From Bacteroides neonati (lineage in GTDB: Bacteria > Bacteroidota > Bacteroidia > Bacteroidales > Bacteroidaceae), in assembly GCF_000499785.1 (NCBI RefSeq), contig NZ_HG726028.1:1-64000 (forward strand): a stretch of 64,000 nucleotides of DNA, written 5' to 3'. A program made the position numbers and the translations under genes. The notes under the pieces are model-generated. The model was not told the origin of the DNA, did no database searches, and worked only from the letters and a program-made list of their open reading frames with translations. This document shows, one piece after another, positions 1 through 8,959 of this stretch; the stretch's first letter is position 1; each line of letters begins with the position of its first letter.

Positions 1-157
1 ATTTTTAAACATCAAAACTTTTGAGAAGTCTTTTTGTTTTCTTTTTCGTCTCGTGCGCTTCTCTTGTCGTCTCTCTTGCGAAAGGAAGAAAAGCCTCTGC
101 GAGCTTTTAAACAGAATGTCAATCTTTCAAGGCTTAGCTTCTCTTGCTAAGCGGATG
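1..157 (-). other. Putative leader of an rRNA-type operon leaving the window
   Basis: No open frame of interest. Read on the minus strand this follows a strong Bacteroides promoter, starts with CATCCGC, contains a small inverted repeat (TTAGC...GCTAA) and ends in an A-rich stretch with AGACTTCTCAAAAGTTTTGATG. From memory, such wording is typical of the sequence in front of Bacteroides 16S rRNA genes, where promoters occur in tandem. The RNA gene itself would lie left of base 1, so this is inference; a tRNA operon or other leader is possible. Confidence 0.35.
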
Positions 158-189
158 CAAAAGTAGGCTTTTTACCCATACAAGCCAAA
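158..189 (-). promoter_or_regulatory. Consensus Bacteroides promoter firing leftward
   Basis: On the minus strand the -33 box TTTG (186-189) is followed after exactly 20 nt by the -7 box TACTTTTG (158-165), a full match to TTTG-N19-21-TAnnTTTG. There is no gene between it and the left edge, so its transcript leaves the window. Confidence 0.65.
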
Positions 190-313
190 CTTAAACACCT
201 TTTATTTCGAATAAAAAGGAAATTAAGTTGTAATAGGCTGAATGAGAGATGTGTTATAAAACATAAGTCAGGAAGGGAGAAAAGGAAAGCAAAGAGAGAA
301 CACATTATAATAT

Positions 314-327
314 ATACGCGCGCGTAT
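314..327. repeat. 14-bp palindrome of alternating CG
   Basis: ATACGCGCGCGTAT is a perfect palindrome with an alternating purine-pyrimidine core, unusual in this AT-rich intergenic stretch. The rest of 190-427 shows no gene or other clear signal. Confidence 0.5.
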
Positions 328-427
328 TTTCAAACAATATCGTCAAGAACAATTAGAAACACACCACGTGGCAATCACCCCAATACCTTTGTCCATAGAA
401 AAAGCTTCTAATCAATATAAGCAAGAA

Positions 428-455
428 AGGTCGTTTCACCTAGATGAAACGACCT
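428..455 (-). terminator. Hairpin terminator after mdh
   Basis: An 11-bp perfect stem (AGGTCGTTTCA / TGAAACGACCT) with a 6-nt loop lies 27 bp after the mdh stop codon. On the minus strand it is followed by TTTCTTGCTTAT; on the plus strand by CTTTTATTT, so it may work both ways. Confidence 0.7.
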
Positions 456-482
456 CTTTTATTTAATAATAGAAGCAGTAAA

Positions 483-1424
483 TTAAAGAGCTCCTACTGT
501 TTTCAAGTCAGCGTTTGTTTTACGAACAGCCTCAGCACTCGCCTTAAACTTAGCCATCTCTTCTTCGTTCAAAGGAAGTTCTACGATTTTCTCGATACCA
601 TTCTTACCCAGAATTACAGGTACACCACAGCAAAGATCATGTTCACCATATTCACCTTCAAGTGCCACTGAACAAGGAATCATCTTCATTTGATTGTGAA
701 GAATTGACTCAACAACAAATGCTCCTGCCGCACCTGGTGCATACCATGCAGAAGTTCCCAACAAGCCTGTCAATGTAGCTCCACCAACCATAGTTGATTT
801 TACCACTTCATCTATCTTTTCAGCAGAAAGAAAGTTGCAGATAGGCAATCCTTTATAAGTAGCAAAACGAGCCAAAGGAATCATAGTAGTATCGCCGTGT
901 CCACCGATAACCATACCTTCTACTTCGTTAGCATTGCAACCTAAGGCTTGAGACAAGAAGTATTTGAAACGAGAGCTATCCAAAGCCCCCCCCATACCAA
1001 TGATACGGTTTTTAGGCAAACCGAGTGACTTCAACGCCAAATAAGTCATGGTATCCATTGGATTAGAAACCACTACAATGATAGCATTGGGAGAGAATTT
1101 CAATACATTTTCCGCTACTGCTTTCACGATACCTGCGTTTACACCAATCAACTCTTCACGAGTCATACCCGGCTTACGAGGAATACCCGAAGTAATCACC
1201 ACTACATCCGAATTAGCAGTCTTGGCATAATCATTGGTACAACCCACAATGGTAGTATCAAAGCCCAACAGTTGCGCTGTTTGCATCATATCCATTGCTT
1301 TACCCTCTGAAACACCTTCTTTCACGTCCAGCATTACTACTTCGTCTGCTACTTCATTGAAAGCAAGTACATTTGCACATGTAGCACCTACGTTACCTGC
1401 GCCTACTACGGTTACTTTTGACAT
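483..1424 (-). CDS. mdh: Malate dehydrogenase (NAD-dependent, LDH/MDH superfamily)
   Basis: Cytoplasmic enzyme that interconverts malate and oxaloacetate; in Bacteroides it serves the reductive branch leading to fumarate and succinate. The 313-residue product has the N-terminal NAD-binding Rossmann motif GAGNVGAT (8-15), the substrate-binding arginine region IPRKPGMTR (81-89), a further arginine near 152, and the catalytic GGHGDT motif with His176. The length fits the short LDH-like MDH group. The frame extends 21 codons upstream, but the ATG at 1424 gives the usual start MSKVTVVGAG, and a promoter just upstream (1477-1508) puts the longer reading in the untranslated leader. It is a single gene with its own promoter and terminator. 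Confidence 0.96.
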   Translation of the reverse strand: MSKVTVVGAGNVGATCANVLAFNEVADEVVMLDVKEGVSEGKAMDMMQTAQLLGFDTTIVGCTNDYAKTANSDVVVITSGIPRKPGMTREELIGVNAGIVKAVAENVLKFSPNAIIVVVSNPMDTMTYLALKSLGLPKNRIIGMGGALDSSRFKYFLSQALGCNANEVEGMVIGGHGDTTMIPLARFATYKGLPICNFLSAEKIDEVVKSTMVGGATLTGLLGTSAWYAPGAAGAFVVESILHNQMKMIPCSVALEGEYGEHDLCCGVPVILGKNGIEKIVELPLNEEEMAKFKASAEAVRKTNADLKTVGAL

Positions 1425-1476
1425 AATACTTAATATTTTAAAATGTTGATAATTTGTTTCGTTACAATTATGCCTA

Positions 1477-1508
1477 CAAAAATACAACGATAATCGAGAT
1501 TAAAGAAA
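1477..1508 (-). promoter_or_regulatory. mdh promoter
   Basis: The -7 box TATTTTTG (1477-1484, minus strand) has a near-consensus -33 box TTTC (1505-1508) 20 nt upstream. The predicted start near 1470 leaves a leader of about 45 nt before the ATG at 1424. Confidence 0.6.
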
Positions 1509-1626
1509 TATTTCCATAATAATTTTAGTTAAACAAACAAGCAGTATAGAGCAAGCCGAAACACACCAGTCTTTCTTAAAAGAAAAAAACTCCATCAAAG
1601 GCTATGATACTCTGTGGCGAAATGAT

Positions 1627-1634
1627 TACTTTTG
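1627..1634 (+). promoter_or_regulatory. -7 box for the coiled-coil protein gene
   Basis: TACTTTTG matches TAnnTTTG; the -33 region is weak (TATG at 1603-1606, 20 nt upstream). It lies downstream of the in-frame ATG at 1604 and so argues for the ATG at 1670 as the true start. Confidence 0.5.
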
Positions 1635-1669
1635 CAGCCAAATTATCATTCAATCCCCAACAAAGTAGT

Positions 1670-2542
1670 ATGAATAAGAAAACCTTGCTGATAGTTGCCG
1701 TATCTATTCTTGTAATTGCCATTATCGGTATTACCTATTTATTATTGGCAGAGAAACAGACCAACCGAGAATTAGTTCAAGAATTCCAGCTAGAGAAAGA
1801 AGATCTGGAAAGTGAATACACACAATTCGCACAACAGTATGATGAATTAAAAATGACCGTGGCAAACGACTCATTAGCGACACTACTTGATCGCGAACAG
1901 ATGAAAACACAGCGCTTACTCGAGGAACTTCGCACAGTAAAAAGTAGTAATGCCACTGAGATACGCAGACTTAAACAAGAGTTGGCATCATTACGCAAAA
2001 TTATGATCGGATACATCAACCAGATAGACTCACTCAACCGTCTTACGGTACAACAGAAGCAAGTGATTGCCGATGTGACACAGAAGTTCAATGCCGCATC
2101 ACGGCAGATAAGCAACCTCTCGGAAGAAAAAAAAGGATTGAGCAAGAAAGTCAGTCTCGCCGCACAACTCGATGCCACCAATATCTGGATAGATCCGCGC
2201 AATAAAAGAGACAAGAAGGTGAAGAAGGTCAAGGATGTAGTTAAGTTTGCGATTGGCTTCACCATTGTGAAAAACATCACGGCCGAAACAGGCGAACGTA
2301 CTTTATATATACGCATCACCAAACCGGACAACGATGTGCTCACCAAGAATCCGTCCAACACATTCGCTTACGAAAACCGTACACTGGGTTATTCGATCAA
2401 GAAGTATATCGAATATAAAGGGGAAGAAATGCCAATTACCGTATTCTGGAACGTTGAAGAATTCTTGTATGCCGGCACCTACCGGGTAGACATCTTTGCC
2501 GACGGCACCTTGATCGGTTCGCAACCATTTACGCTGGAATAA
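1670..2542 (+). CDS. Membrane-anchored coiled-coil protein of unknown function
   Basis: I do not recognise the family. The 290-residue product begins MNKKTLLIVAVSILVIAIIG, a single N-terminal membrane segment (about 5-25). A long charged, heptad-like region follows (about 30-155, many E/K/Q/L), interpreted as a coiled coil reaching into the periplasm. A globular C-terminal part of about 110 residues ends in a probable beta-rich domain (pattern TLYIRI, YRVDIFADGTLIGSQPF). The architecture suggests a cell-envelope structural or scaffold role, but no enzyme motif is visible. The upstream ATG at 1604 is rejected because the -7 box at 1627-1634 would lie inside the gene. It is transcribed away from mdh. 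Confidence 0.75.
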   Translation: MNKKTLLIVAVSILVIAIIGITYLLLAEKQTNRELVQEFQLEKEDLESEYTQFAQQYDELKMTVANDSLATLLDREQMKTQRLLEELRTVKSSNATEIRRLKQELASLRKIMIGYINQIDSLNRLTVQQKQVIADVTQKFNAASRQISNLSEEKKGLSKKVSLAAQLDATNIWIDPRNKRDKKVKKVKDVVKFAIGFTIVKNITAETGERTLYIRITKPDNDVLTKNPSNTFAYENRTLGYSIKKYIEYKGEEMPITVFWNVEEFLYAGTYRVDIFADGTLIGSQPFTLE

Positions 2543-2650
2543 GCTTTATCTCATTCAACATAAAACGACAGCTGTTTTAAAACGCCTTTATAAATTAAGT
2601 TGTCATAGACTTGTAGATAGCTCTATACAATATCTTTTCTTTGTGTGCAA

Positions 2651-2707
2651 AAGTACGTATATATTGGTGTATGGGTATACTAGTTATTGCTCCATCAAGT
2701 ACGTACT
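2651..2707. repeat. TACGTA-type repeat array, copy 1
   Basis: AAGTACGTA occurs at 2651-2659 and again at 2697-2705, 46 bp apart, with a degenerate GGTATACTA midway, so the spacing fits two periods of about 23 bp. Similar arrays lie at 26998-27078 and 56838-56910. The surrounding 2543-2946 holds no convincing gene; a 92-codon open frame at 2641-2919 is proline- and histidine-rich without family features and is not annotated. Confidence 0.45.
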
Positions 2708-2946
2708 CTTGCCCACCCAAAGAGCACATTCCTTTAACAGCTTATGATCCAATAGATATAAGCAATCATTGGAATCTACAAAAGAAATTCATCACTTCCG
2801 CATGTAAAGAATCCCACCCACACAATATAGATTATTACCTTTCGAAAAGAAGCCCCCACTCCCACCCCATATTGATTGGCCATCAAGCATCAGAGCTAAC
2901 TGAAGTCGAACCGAAATAGGTTGAGAAGCCCCTATTTGTTTCTACT

Positions 2947-2981
2947 ATACGAAAAATGCCTTTTAAAATACGAAAACAGCC
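2947..2981 (+). promoter_or_regulatory. Direct-repeat operator upstream of PUL1 susC
   Basis: ATACGAAAAATGCC (2947-2960) is repeated as ATACGAAAACAGCC (2968-2981), 12 of 14 bases identical and 21 bp apart, that is two helical turns. It ends 23 bp before the susC -7 box. HTCS regulators with AraC-type domains are known to bind direct repeats in front of susC genes, so this is a candidate site for the PUL1 HTCS. Confidence 0.5.
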
Positions 2982-3004
2982 CCTTCTTTTTTAGTCAGCA
3001 GCAC

Positions 3005-3012
3005 TATATTTG
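3005..3012 (+). promoter_or_regulatory. PUL1 susC -7 box
   Basis: TATATTTG matches TAnnTTTG exactly and sits 34 bp before the ATG at 3047. No good -33 TTTG is present, as expected for an activator-dependent promoter; the direct repeat at 2947-2981 occupies the activator position. Confidence 0.6.
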
Positions 3013-3046
3013 CAGCCGTAATTAACAATCCCAAAAAGTTACCCTT

Positions 3047-6000
3047 ATGAAAAAACACTTATTGTTCTTACTCATGTTTATCACATGCGTGGCAGCAAAC
3101 GCACAAGAGCGAAAAGTAACCGGAGAGGTTATTTCGACCGATGGCGAGCCACTTATCGGAGCAGCGATTAGGCTCCTCGGATCCAAGCAAGGAGAAATAG
3201 CCGATTTAAACGGACGTTTCTCTATTCAAGTAAATACCCCAAACGCTGTATTACAAATCTCTTATTTAGGTTTCGTGTCGAAAGAAGTGCCGGTTAAGAA
3301 TCAATCACATATCAAAATTGTACTTGATCCCGATGCTAAATTGCTCGAAGAGGTCATCGTGGTAGGTTATGGTGTGCAGAAGCGTGTTAACCTCACAGGA
3401 GCAGTGGGCACCGTCGAATCTTCAGCCATTGCGAATAAGCCCATCACCAGTGCTTCTCAAAGTTTGGCCGGAAAGATTGCCGGTGTACACATCGCACAGG
3501 CTACAGGCATTGCCGGGGCTGATGGTGCTCAAATCACCATTCGTGGTTTAGGTACCCTCAACAATACCAAACCTTTGATATTGATTGATGGGGTGATATC
3601 CGATAATATGGATATGCTCAACCCGACTGATATCGAGAATATATCCGTACTAAAGGATGCGGCATCTGCCTCTATTTATGGCTCGCAGGCAGCCAATGGT
3701 GTTGTATTAGTAACGACCAAAAAAGGTGGGGCTGACGGAAAAGCAATATTCAACTTCAATGCTTCATATGCGCAATCTAAAATTACCAAACAAAGTAAAC
3801 CGGATATGGTCACAGACCCCGAAGTGTTTATGATGCTGATGAATGAAGCGCGCATGAACTCAGGCGGAACAAAAGCCTTTAGCGATGAAGCAATCGAGCT
3901 ATATCGTACTCCTAGCTATAGAGAAGCCTGCTCAACTGACTGGTTCGACGAGTTATTTAAAACAGGAGCAACACAAGAATACAACCTCAGCGCCAGAGGA
4001 GGTACACAGAAAACCCAATACTACATGTCTCTTGGCTACTTGAATCAAGGTTCAATTATTGCAAATGGCGACTATGAGCGTATCACCGCACGCCTCAACA
4101 TCAACTCAGAGATTTTTCCACAAGTGAAAATAGGAACTAACATCGGTTATACCTATGGCAATCAGCGTACGCCCAACGGAAGTGTAACAGATGTATTTGC
4201 CCTCGATGTGATGCGCGGTACACCAATGAATCCAGCTTATACGGATGACGGATTATTCGGACTACCCGATACGAAGCAATTGGGTATCGTGGGACAGGTA
4301 CAAGGTGGAAACCCATTGGCCAATATGCTATCGAACGACATCCGGCAAGTGAGCAACAACATTGTCGGAAACATGTATCTGGAATGGGAAATATTGAAGA
4401 ACCTCAAGGTGAAAGGTGATTTCAATGCAACCGTGTCGTTGTACGACTATAAAGGATGGTATGGACGCCCCACAGCTAAGAATTGGCGTTACAAAGAGAT
4501 CATGGCCGATCCTAAATATGATGGAAGCGATCTAGCTGGGTTCTATGGATATGGTCGCTTGGAGATGTGGTCGTCAAGAAAGTACAGAATAAACCCCTAC
4601 CTACAAGCTGATTACAGTAAAAAATGGGGCGATCATCAATTCCATATCATGGCGGCAATTAGTTATGAATCGACTCAATACGAAAGATTTAGTACCTCAA
4701 GAGGGCAGTTTGAATCTAACTACATCCACGTATTGCAGGCTGGCGACCCAACAACTGTAGCCAACAGTAGTGAAATTTCACCGTACGTAGGTATCTCACA
4801 GTTTGGCCGTTTAAACTATAACTATGCCAACAGATACTTATTCGAATTCAACGTGCGCCGAGACGGATCATCTCGTTTCGGAAAGAACAATCGATTCGGC
4901 GTATTCCCTTCCCTATCGGGCGGGTGGATTATTACCGAAGAAAAGTTCATGAAAAAAATACCCGTTATCAATTTCCTCAAGCTAAGAGCCTCTTGGGGTA
5001 TGCTTGGTAACCAAGGGTGGGGCGATGATTTTCCATACATTGCTAAAATTTCGTACAATAATGCCAATTATGTATATGGAAACACAGTTTACACAGGTGC
5101 CAAAGCCTCAACCTACGGAAACCCGAATATCGGTTGGGAGTCTACTACTGTAACTGACCTAGGTTTCAACCTACACTTATTTAATTCAGAATTGACGATT
5201 GAAGGAGATTACTTCTACCGGAAAACTAGCGATATTCTTTACAATACGCCATTGCCTTACGAGACCGGATTCAGCTCTGTTATGACAAACCTAGCCTCGG
5301 TAGAAAACACTGGTTTTGAACTATCAGCTAATTACCAGAAGAAAATCAACGACTTCAACTTCTCTATCGGCGGTAATGCTTCTTATGTGAAGAACAATGT
5401 ACTTTCGATTAATCCAGAGCTAACCGGTGAGACAGACCGACACATTAGCGGCACCAAAATACTAATACGCAACTCCCCCATCAACTCCTATTATCTGGTA
5501 AAATGGACCGGTAAGATATTCCAGACACAGGAAGAGGTGGACAACACACCGCATCAAGTAGGAGCAGCACCGGGTGATTTGATTTTCGAAGACTTTAGCG
5601 GTCCAAACGGTGTACCCGACGGTATTATCGATGCTTATGACCGACAGATTAAAGGTACACAATATCCATCATGGACATTCGGAGGTAATCTTTCTTTTGG
5701 CTACAAAGGATTCCAGCTATCAGCCGACTTTCAAGGATTAGCAGATGCTTACTCTTATGGTATTGCCGAGTACTACTACCCCACCTTTCAAGGTTCAAAC
5801 TTCGGATCACACTGGCTAAATCGATGGACACCAGACAATCCAACCAACGACACGCCCCGCTTATGGACAGACAACGGACCGAATACGGACAATTACAATA
5901 CCTATTTCTTGATGGACAGATCTTATCTGCGACTTAAGAATGTGACGTTAAGCTATGACTTTCCGGCTAGCTTTTTCAAGAAAGTACACTTGAACAAACT

Positions 6001-6142
6001 CCGCCTCTATATCAGTGGTCAGAATTTATATACCTGGACCAACTACAATGGATTTGATCCGGAACGAACCAACGAAAGTGGTGAGCGCGGCGGCATTCCC
6101 CAAGCAGCCACCTATAAAATCGGTATTGACTTAACCTTTTAA
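3047..6142 (+). CDS. SusC-like TonB-dependent outer membrane transporter (PUL1)
   Basis: Imports oligosaccharides across the outer membrane, driven by TonB, in a pair with the SusD lipoprotein that follows. The 1031-residue product has a signal peptide (about 1-19, cleavage after ANA), a carboxypeptidase-D-like regulatory domain (about 23-95, with GEPLIGAAIRL and ISYLGF), a TonB-box region (EEVIVVGYGVQKR, near 104-116), a plug domain with NPTDIENISVLKDAASASIYG, and a 22-strand-type barrel ending in the terminal phenylalanine of IGIDLTF. Length and order are standard for SusC. The susD start lies 13 bp downstream. Expression is probably controlled by the HTCS encoded in the same gene row. Confidence 0.97.
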   Translation: MKKHLLFLLMFITCVAANAQERKVTGEVISTDGEPLIGAAIRLLGSKQGEIADLNGRFSIQVNTPNAVLQISYLGFVSKEVPVKNQSHIKIVLDPDAKLLEEVIVVGYGVQKRVNLTGAVGTVESSAIANKPITSASQSLAGKIAGVHIAQATGIAGADGAQITIRGLGTLNNTKPLILIDGVISDNMDMLNPTDIENISVLKDAASASIYGSQAANGVVLVTTKKGGADGKAIFNFNASYAQSKITKQSKPDMVTDPEVFMMLMNEARMNSGGTKAFSDEAIELYRTPSYREACSTDWFDELFKTGATQEYNLSARGGTQKTQYYMSLGYLNQGSIIANGDYERITARLNINSEIFPQVKIGTNIGYTYGNQRTPNGSVTDVFALDVMRGTPMNPAYTDDGLFGLPDTKQLGIVGQVQGGNPLANMLSNDIRQVSNNIVGNMYLEWEILKNLKVKGDFNATVSLYDYKGWYGRPTAKNWRYKEIMADPKYDGSDLAGFYGYGRLEMWSSRKYRINPYLQADYSKKWGDHQFHIMAAISYESTQYERFSTSRGQFESNYIHVLQAGDPTTVANSSEISPYVGISQFGRLNYNYANRYLFEFNVRRDGSSRFGKNNRFGVFPSLSGGWIITEEKFMKKIPVINFLKLRASWGMLGNQGWGDDFPYIAKISYNNANYVYGNTVYTGAKASTYGNPNIGWESTTVTDLGFNLHLFNSELTIEGDYFYRKTSDILYNTPLPYETGFSSVMTNLASVENTGFELSANYQKKINDFNFSIGGNASYVKNNVLSINPELTGETDRHISGTKILIRNSPINSYYLVKWTGKIFQTQEEVDNTPHQVGAAPGDLIFEDFSGPNGVPDGIIDAYDRQIKGTQYPSWTFGGNLSFGYKGFQLSADFQGLADAYSYGIAEYYYPTFQGSNFGSHWLNRWTPDNPTNDTPRLWTDNGPNTDNYNTYFLMDRSYLRLKNVTLSYDFPASFFKKVHLNKLRLYISGQNLYTWTNYNGFDPERTNESGERGGIPQAATYKIGIDLTF

Positions 6143-6154
6143 ATAAGAACGAAT

Positions 6155-7762
6155 ATGAAAAATAAATATTTAAAACTCCTTTTACTTGCCACCATTACCA
6201 GTTTCACTGCATGTGAAGGGCTGCTGGACTTAACTCCTGAGGATGCCGTATCAAAAGATGCCTTCTTTCAGACTACCAATGATTTTGAGTTGGCCATCAC
6301 CGGACTATATTCGGAATTAAGACCACTTGATCCCGATGCATTAGGAGGAGCCTATGCAGGCAATCTCTATTGGGAGGTTTGTGCTGATGCCATGTTCTAC
6401 AAATTTAGTTGGACTAACCCTTGGTACGACATTTCACGAGGAAAGCTCTACCCGAATACGGATAGACTCGATGCTATCTGGGGAAATCTATATCAAACCA
6501 TCAACTGGGCTAACACCATTATAGAAGCACTAGACAAAAATGCGTCCTTACTGAGTGCCGACTTCGCAAAAGAGGTACATGGACAAGCACACTTTGTGCG
6601 AGCAATCTGCTATATTCGATTAACTAGCCTCTGGGGGGCTGTACCTATGATAAGTAGAGTTTTGGCCCCTGCAGACGCCAAACAACCACGCACGGATGTT
6701 AATGAGCTGACAACCAAGTTGATTATTCCCGATTTAGAAATAGCCATTACCAACCTGAACGAAAAACCTTACAGTGGGAAATGGGGAAGAGCCACCAAAC
6801 AAGCTGCCATGGGTATGAAAGTGAGAGCATTGCTCTATAATAAAGATTATAAAAGCACCGTCGCAGCAGCACAAGAACTGATGACTTTAGCCGCTGGTTC
6901 TAAATACATTGACTTCTTGCCCGAATATGAAAAGATTTTTGCTAATGACAATGAGAACAACCCCGAGATACTTTTCAGCTTGAAATATACCGCAGGTGGA
7001 TTTAAGCAAGGATCTACATTCAACACACCCTTTGGCGGGAAAGTGCCCGGCTTACCTACCAGTAGTATGAATGGAAGTTGGGAAAGTATAACACTCACTC
7101 CCGAGTATATTGATTCGTATCCGATGACGGATGGACTAGCATCTACCCAATCAAGTGTATTCGATGCTCAAAATCCATGGAAAAACAGAGGTCCTCGCTT
7201 CGAAAGCACCTACTACATTGCAGGTATATCCACGGTCAACGGACTACCCTTCGAGGTAAAAATGGTAGCCAGCATCAGCAAAGATATGATTAAAGATTAT
7301 CCGATGAATTTGGATAAGGGATACATGAATGAAAGTGTCAAATCAGACTGGACACAAGAGGACGAATCAGACTTTATCTTATTGCGCTATACAGATGTAC
7401 TGATGATGTATGCAGAAGCTAAAACAGAATTGAATGAAATTGACAACTCTGTTTATGACATCCTGGATCAAGTAAGAGACAGAGCCGGCATTGCGAGAGT
7501 AAAAAGAGGTCAATCACAAACAGAAATGCGCCAGACCATACAAGACGAACGAAAATGGGAATTTGCGTATGAAGGATTAAGATATTTCGACATCCGTCGT
7601 TGGGGCATTGCCGAAAAAGTTATTAACGCCATTAAATCAGACGAAAAATATGATTTTGGCTCAACAAAACTCTTTATTGCACCCAACCACTACCTATGGC
7701 CATTACCACAAAGAGCGATTGACGTCAATCCCAATTTGTTGCCCAATAACCCTGGTTATTAA
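6155..7762 (+). CDS. SusD-like surface glycan-binding lipoprotein (PUL1)
   Basis: Lid and substrate-binding partner of the SusC transporter, anchored at the outer face of the outer membrane. The 535-residue product has a lipoprotein signal with lipobox cysteine at residue 20 (SFTAC), followed by the acidic export-type stretch EGLLDL. SusD hallmarks are the N-terminal LTPEDAVSKDAFFQT, the TPR-like helical body with AHFVRAICYIRLTSLWGAVPMI, and the C-terminal RxxGIARVKRGQ...ERKWEFAYEGLRYFDIRRW signature with LWPLPQRAIDVNPNLLPNNPGY at the end. It is transcribed with susC (12-bp gap). Confidence 0.97.
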   Translation: MKNKYLKLLLLATITSFTACEGLLDLTPEDAVSKDAFFQTTNDFELAITGLYSELRPLDPDALGGAYAGNLYWEVCADAMFYKFSWTNPWYDISRGKLYPNTDRLDAIWGNLYQTINWANTIIEALDKNASLLSADFAKEVHGQAHFVRAICYIRLTSLWGAVPMISRVLAPADAKQPRTDVNELTTKLIIPDLEIAITNLNEKPYSGKWGRATKQAAMGMKVRALLYNKDYKSTVAAAQELMTLAAGSKYIDFLPEYEKIFANDNENNPEILFSLKYTAGGFKQGSTFNTPFGGKVPGLPTSSMNGSWESITLTPEYIDSYPMTDGLASTQSSVFDAQNPWKNRGPRFESTYYIAGISTVNGLPFEVKMVASISKDMIKDYPMNLDKGYMNESVKSDWTQEDESDFILLRYTDVLMMYAEAKTELNEIDNSVYDILDQVRDRAGIARVKRGQSQTEMRQTIQDERKWEFAYEGLRYFDIRRWGIAEKVINAIKSDEKYDFGSTKLFIAPNHYLWPLPQRAIDVNPNLLPNNPGY

Positions 7763-7782
7763 TCTTTAATAGTATCCAAACC

Positions 7783-8838
7783 ATGAAAAAAATAATTTAT
7801 CTAACCATTCTACTCTCATGCTCAATCATATATATAAGCTGTAATAAAGATGAATCATACAACTTGAATCGCCCAGCAGCTCCACGAGAGTTGACTGCGA
7901 CAAAAGGTGATACCTCTGTATTCTTAAAATGGGACAAAGTTCCGGACGCCCCCTATTATGTATTGGTAAGAGGCCTATCCGTAATTGCCGACAGCCTAAT
8001 CGGCGAATCCTACGAAGATGCTTTTGCACCCGATACTTTGGTCGAATACCGTATTTATGCGAAGAATGAAAAAGGATGGAGATCAAGCAAATACGCATCA
8101 GCTGAGGGATACTCAGGCCTACCGGATGGGACTCTGCCACGCGCCCCTATCGCTGTAACAGCCTCTACAACAAATTACGAAGGATGTGTACTTGAATGGA
8201 AAGGCGGACGCTTTGCTCAAACATTTAGTATTTATCGGGGCACAGAGTTAATTGCGAAAGATCTTGTGGGAAATACCTTTACTGATTACAAAGCAGCTGT
8301 CAGCGTCCAGAGTGCGTATCGGGTTTTCTCGGTCAACAGTAACGGAACATCCTTGACTGCTGCGACCGCAGTAGGTAAAAAATCTTATTATTTTCTAGAT
8401 ACGTACGAAGATTTACCTCTTAGTTCGGTCATTGCACCGTGGACATTCCGTGCGGACAGGATGGCTTATTATACAGAAGGAAAACCAGAAATAACAGCCC
8501 AAACAGTATTCGAAGGCAAACAAGCGCTGTTACTGAAAACCGGAAAGATACAACTTTTATGTGACTGGGGTGGCTCACTCAAACAAGGCCATTATAAAAT
8601 AGGATTGATGGTGAAAAGAAGCGGTGGAGGTTTCTGGATGATACCCAATGTGAATGATATGGGAGGTCGCACTGAACATCTGACCAATACAGAAGAGTGG
8701 ACTCACTACAATTATTCTGTCGGTTTGATTAACGCCGGAGTCAAGTTCAATCTCAAAGTAGAACCTTATGGAGAAGGCCCTACCTACATTGACAATTTCG
8801 CGATCGAATACATATCGCCCAAAGCCATAAGTGAATAG
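7783..8838 (+). CDS. Surface lipoprotein with FN3-like domains, probable glycan-binding protein
   Basis: The third gene of the PUL1 row is in the position of SusE/SusF-type surface glycan-binding proteins. The 351-residue product has a lipobox cysteine at residue 20 (YISCNKDES). Two fibronectin-III-like repeats follow: about 30-112 (APRELTATKGDTSVFLKWDKVP, VEYRIYAKNEKGW) and about 118-200 (APIAVTAS, VLEWKGG, AYRVFSVNSNGTS). The last 150 residues form a beta-rich carbohydrate-module-like domain (GKQALLLKTGKIQLL, YIDNFAIEYI). No catalytic residues are evident. The sequence-specific binding function is inferred from architecture and position. Confidence 0.8.
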   Translation: MKKIIYLTILLSCSIIYISCNKDESYNLNRPAAPRELTATKGDTSVFLKWDKVPDAPYYVLVRGLSVIADSLIGESYEDAFAPDTLVEYRIYAKNEKGWRSSKYASAEGYSGLPDGTLPRAPIAVTASTTNYEGCVLEWKGGRFAQTFSIYRGTELIAKDLVGNTFTDYKAAVSVQSAYRVFSVNSNGTSLTAATAVGKKSYYFLDTYEDLPLSSVIAPWTFRADRMAYYTEGKPEITAQTVFEGKQALLLKTGKIQLLCDWGGSLKQGHYKIGLMVKRSGGGFWMIPNVNDMGGRTEHLTNTEEWTHYNYSVGLINAGVKFNLKVEPYGEGPTYIDNFAIEYISPKAISE

Positions 8839-8869
8839 TAAGATTTACGTATTCAGGATAAGTGAATAC

Positions 8870-8920
8870 TCACCACGGAGAAACAACGTTTTAATTTCAT
8901 TGCTTGTTACTTCGTGGTGA
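8870..8920 (+). other. Stem-loop between PUL1 surface protein and glycosidase-like gene
   Basis: TCACCACG (8870-8877) pairs perfectly with CGTGGTGA (8913-8920) around a 35-nt loop; a T-rich stretch (TATTTTAATTTC) follows. It lies in the only gap over 100 bp within the PUL1 row, so it may trim or attenuate the transcript after the susCD-surface protein genes. Confidence 0.4.
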
Positions 8921-8959
8921 ACCTATTTTAATTTCTCTCTCCATTTTTATTCTACAAAT

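Noticed and set aside
1604..1669. Upstream extension of the coiled-coil protein to ATG 1604
   Set aside because: The -7 box at 1627-1634 lies inside it, and ATG 1670 gives a clean membrane-anchor start.
2641..2919. 92-codon open frame in the gap before PUL1 susC
   Set aside because: No family features, odd composition rich in P, H and S, no promoter of good form, and it contains the TACGTA array; most likely chance.
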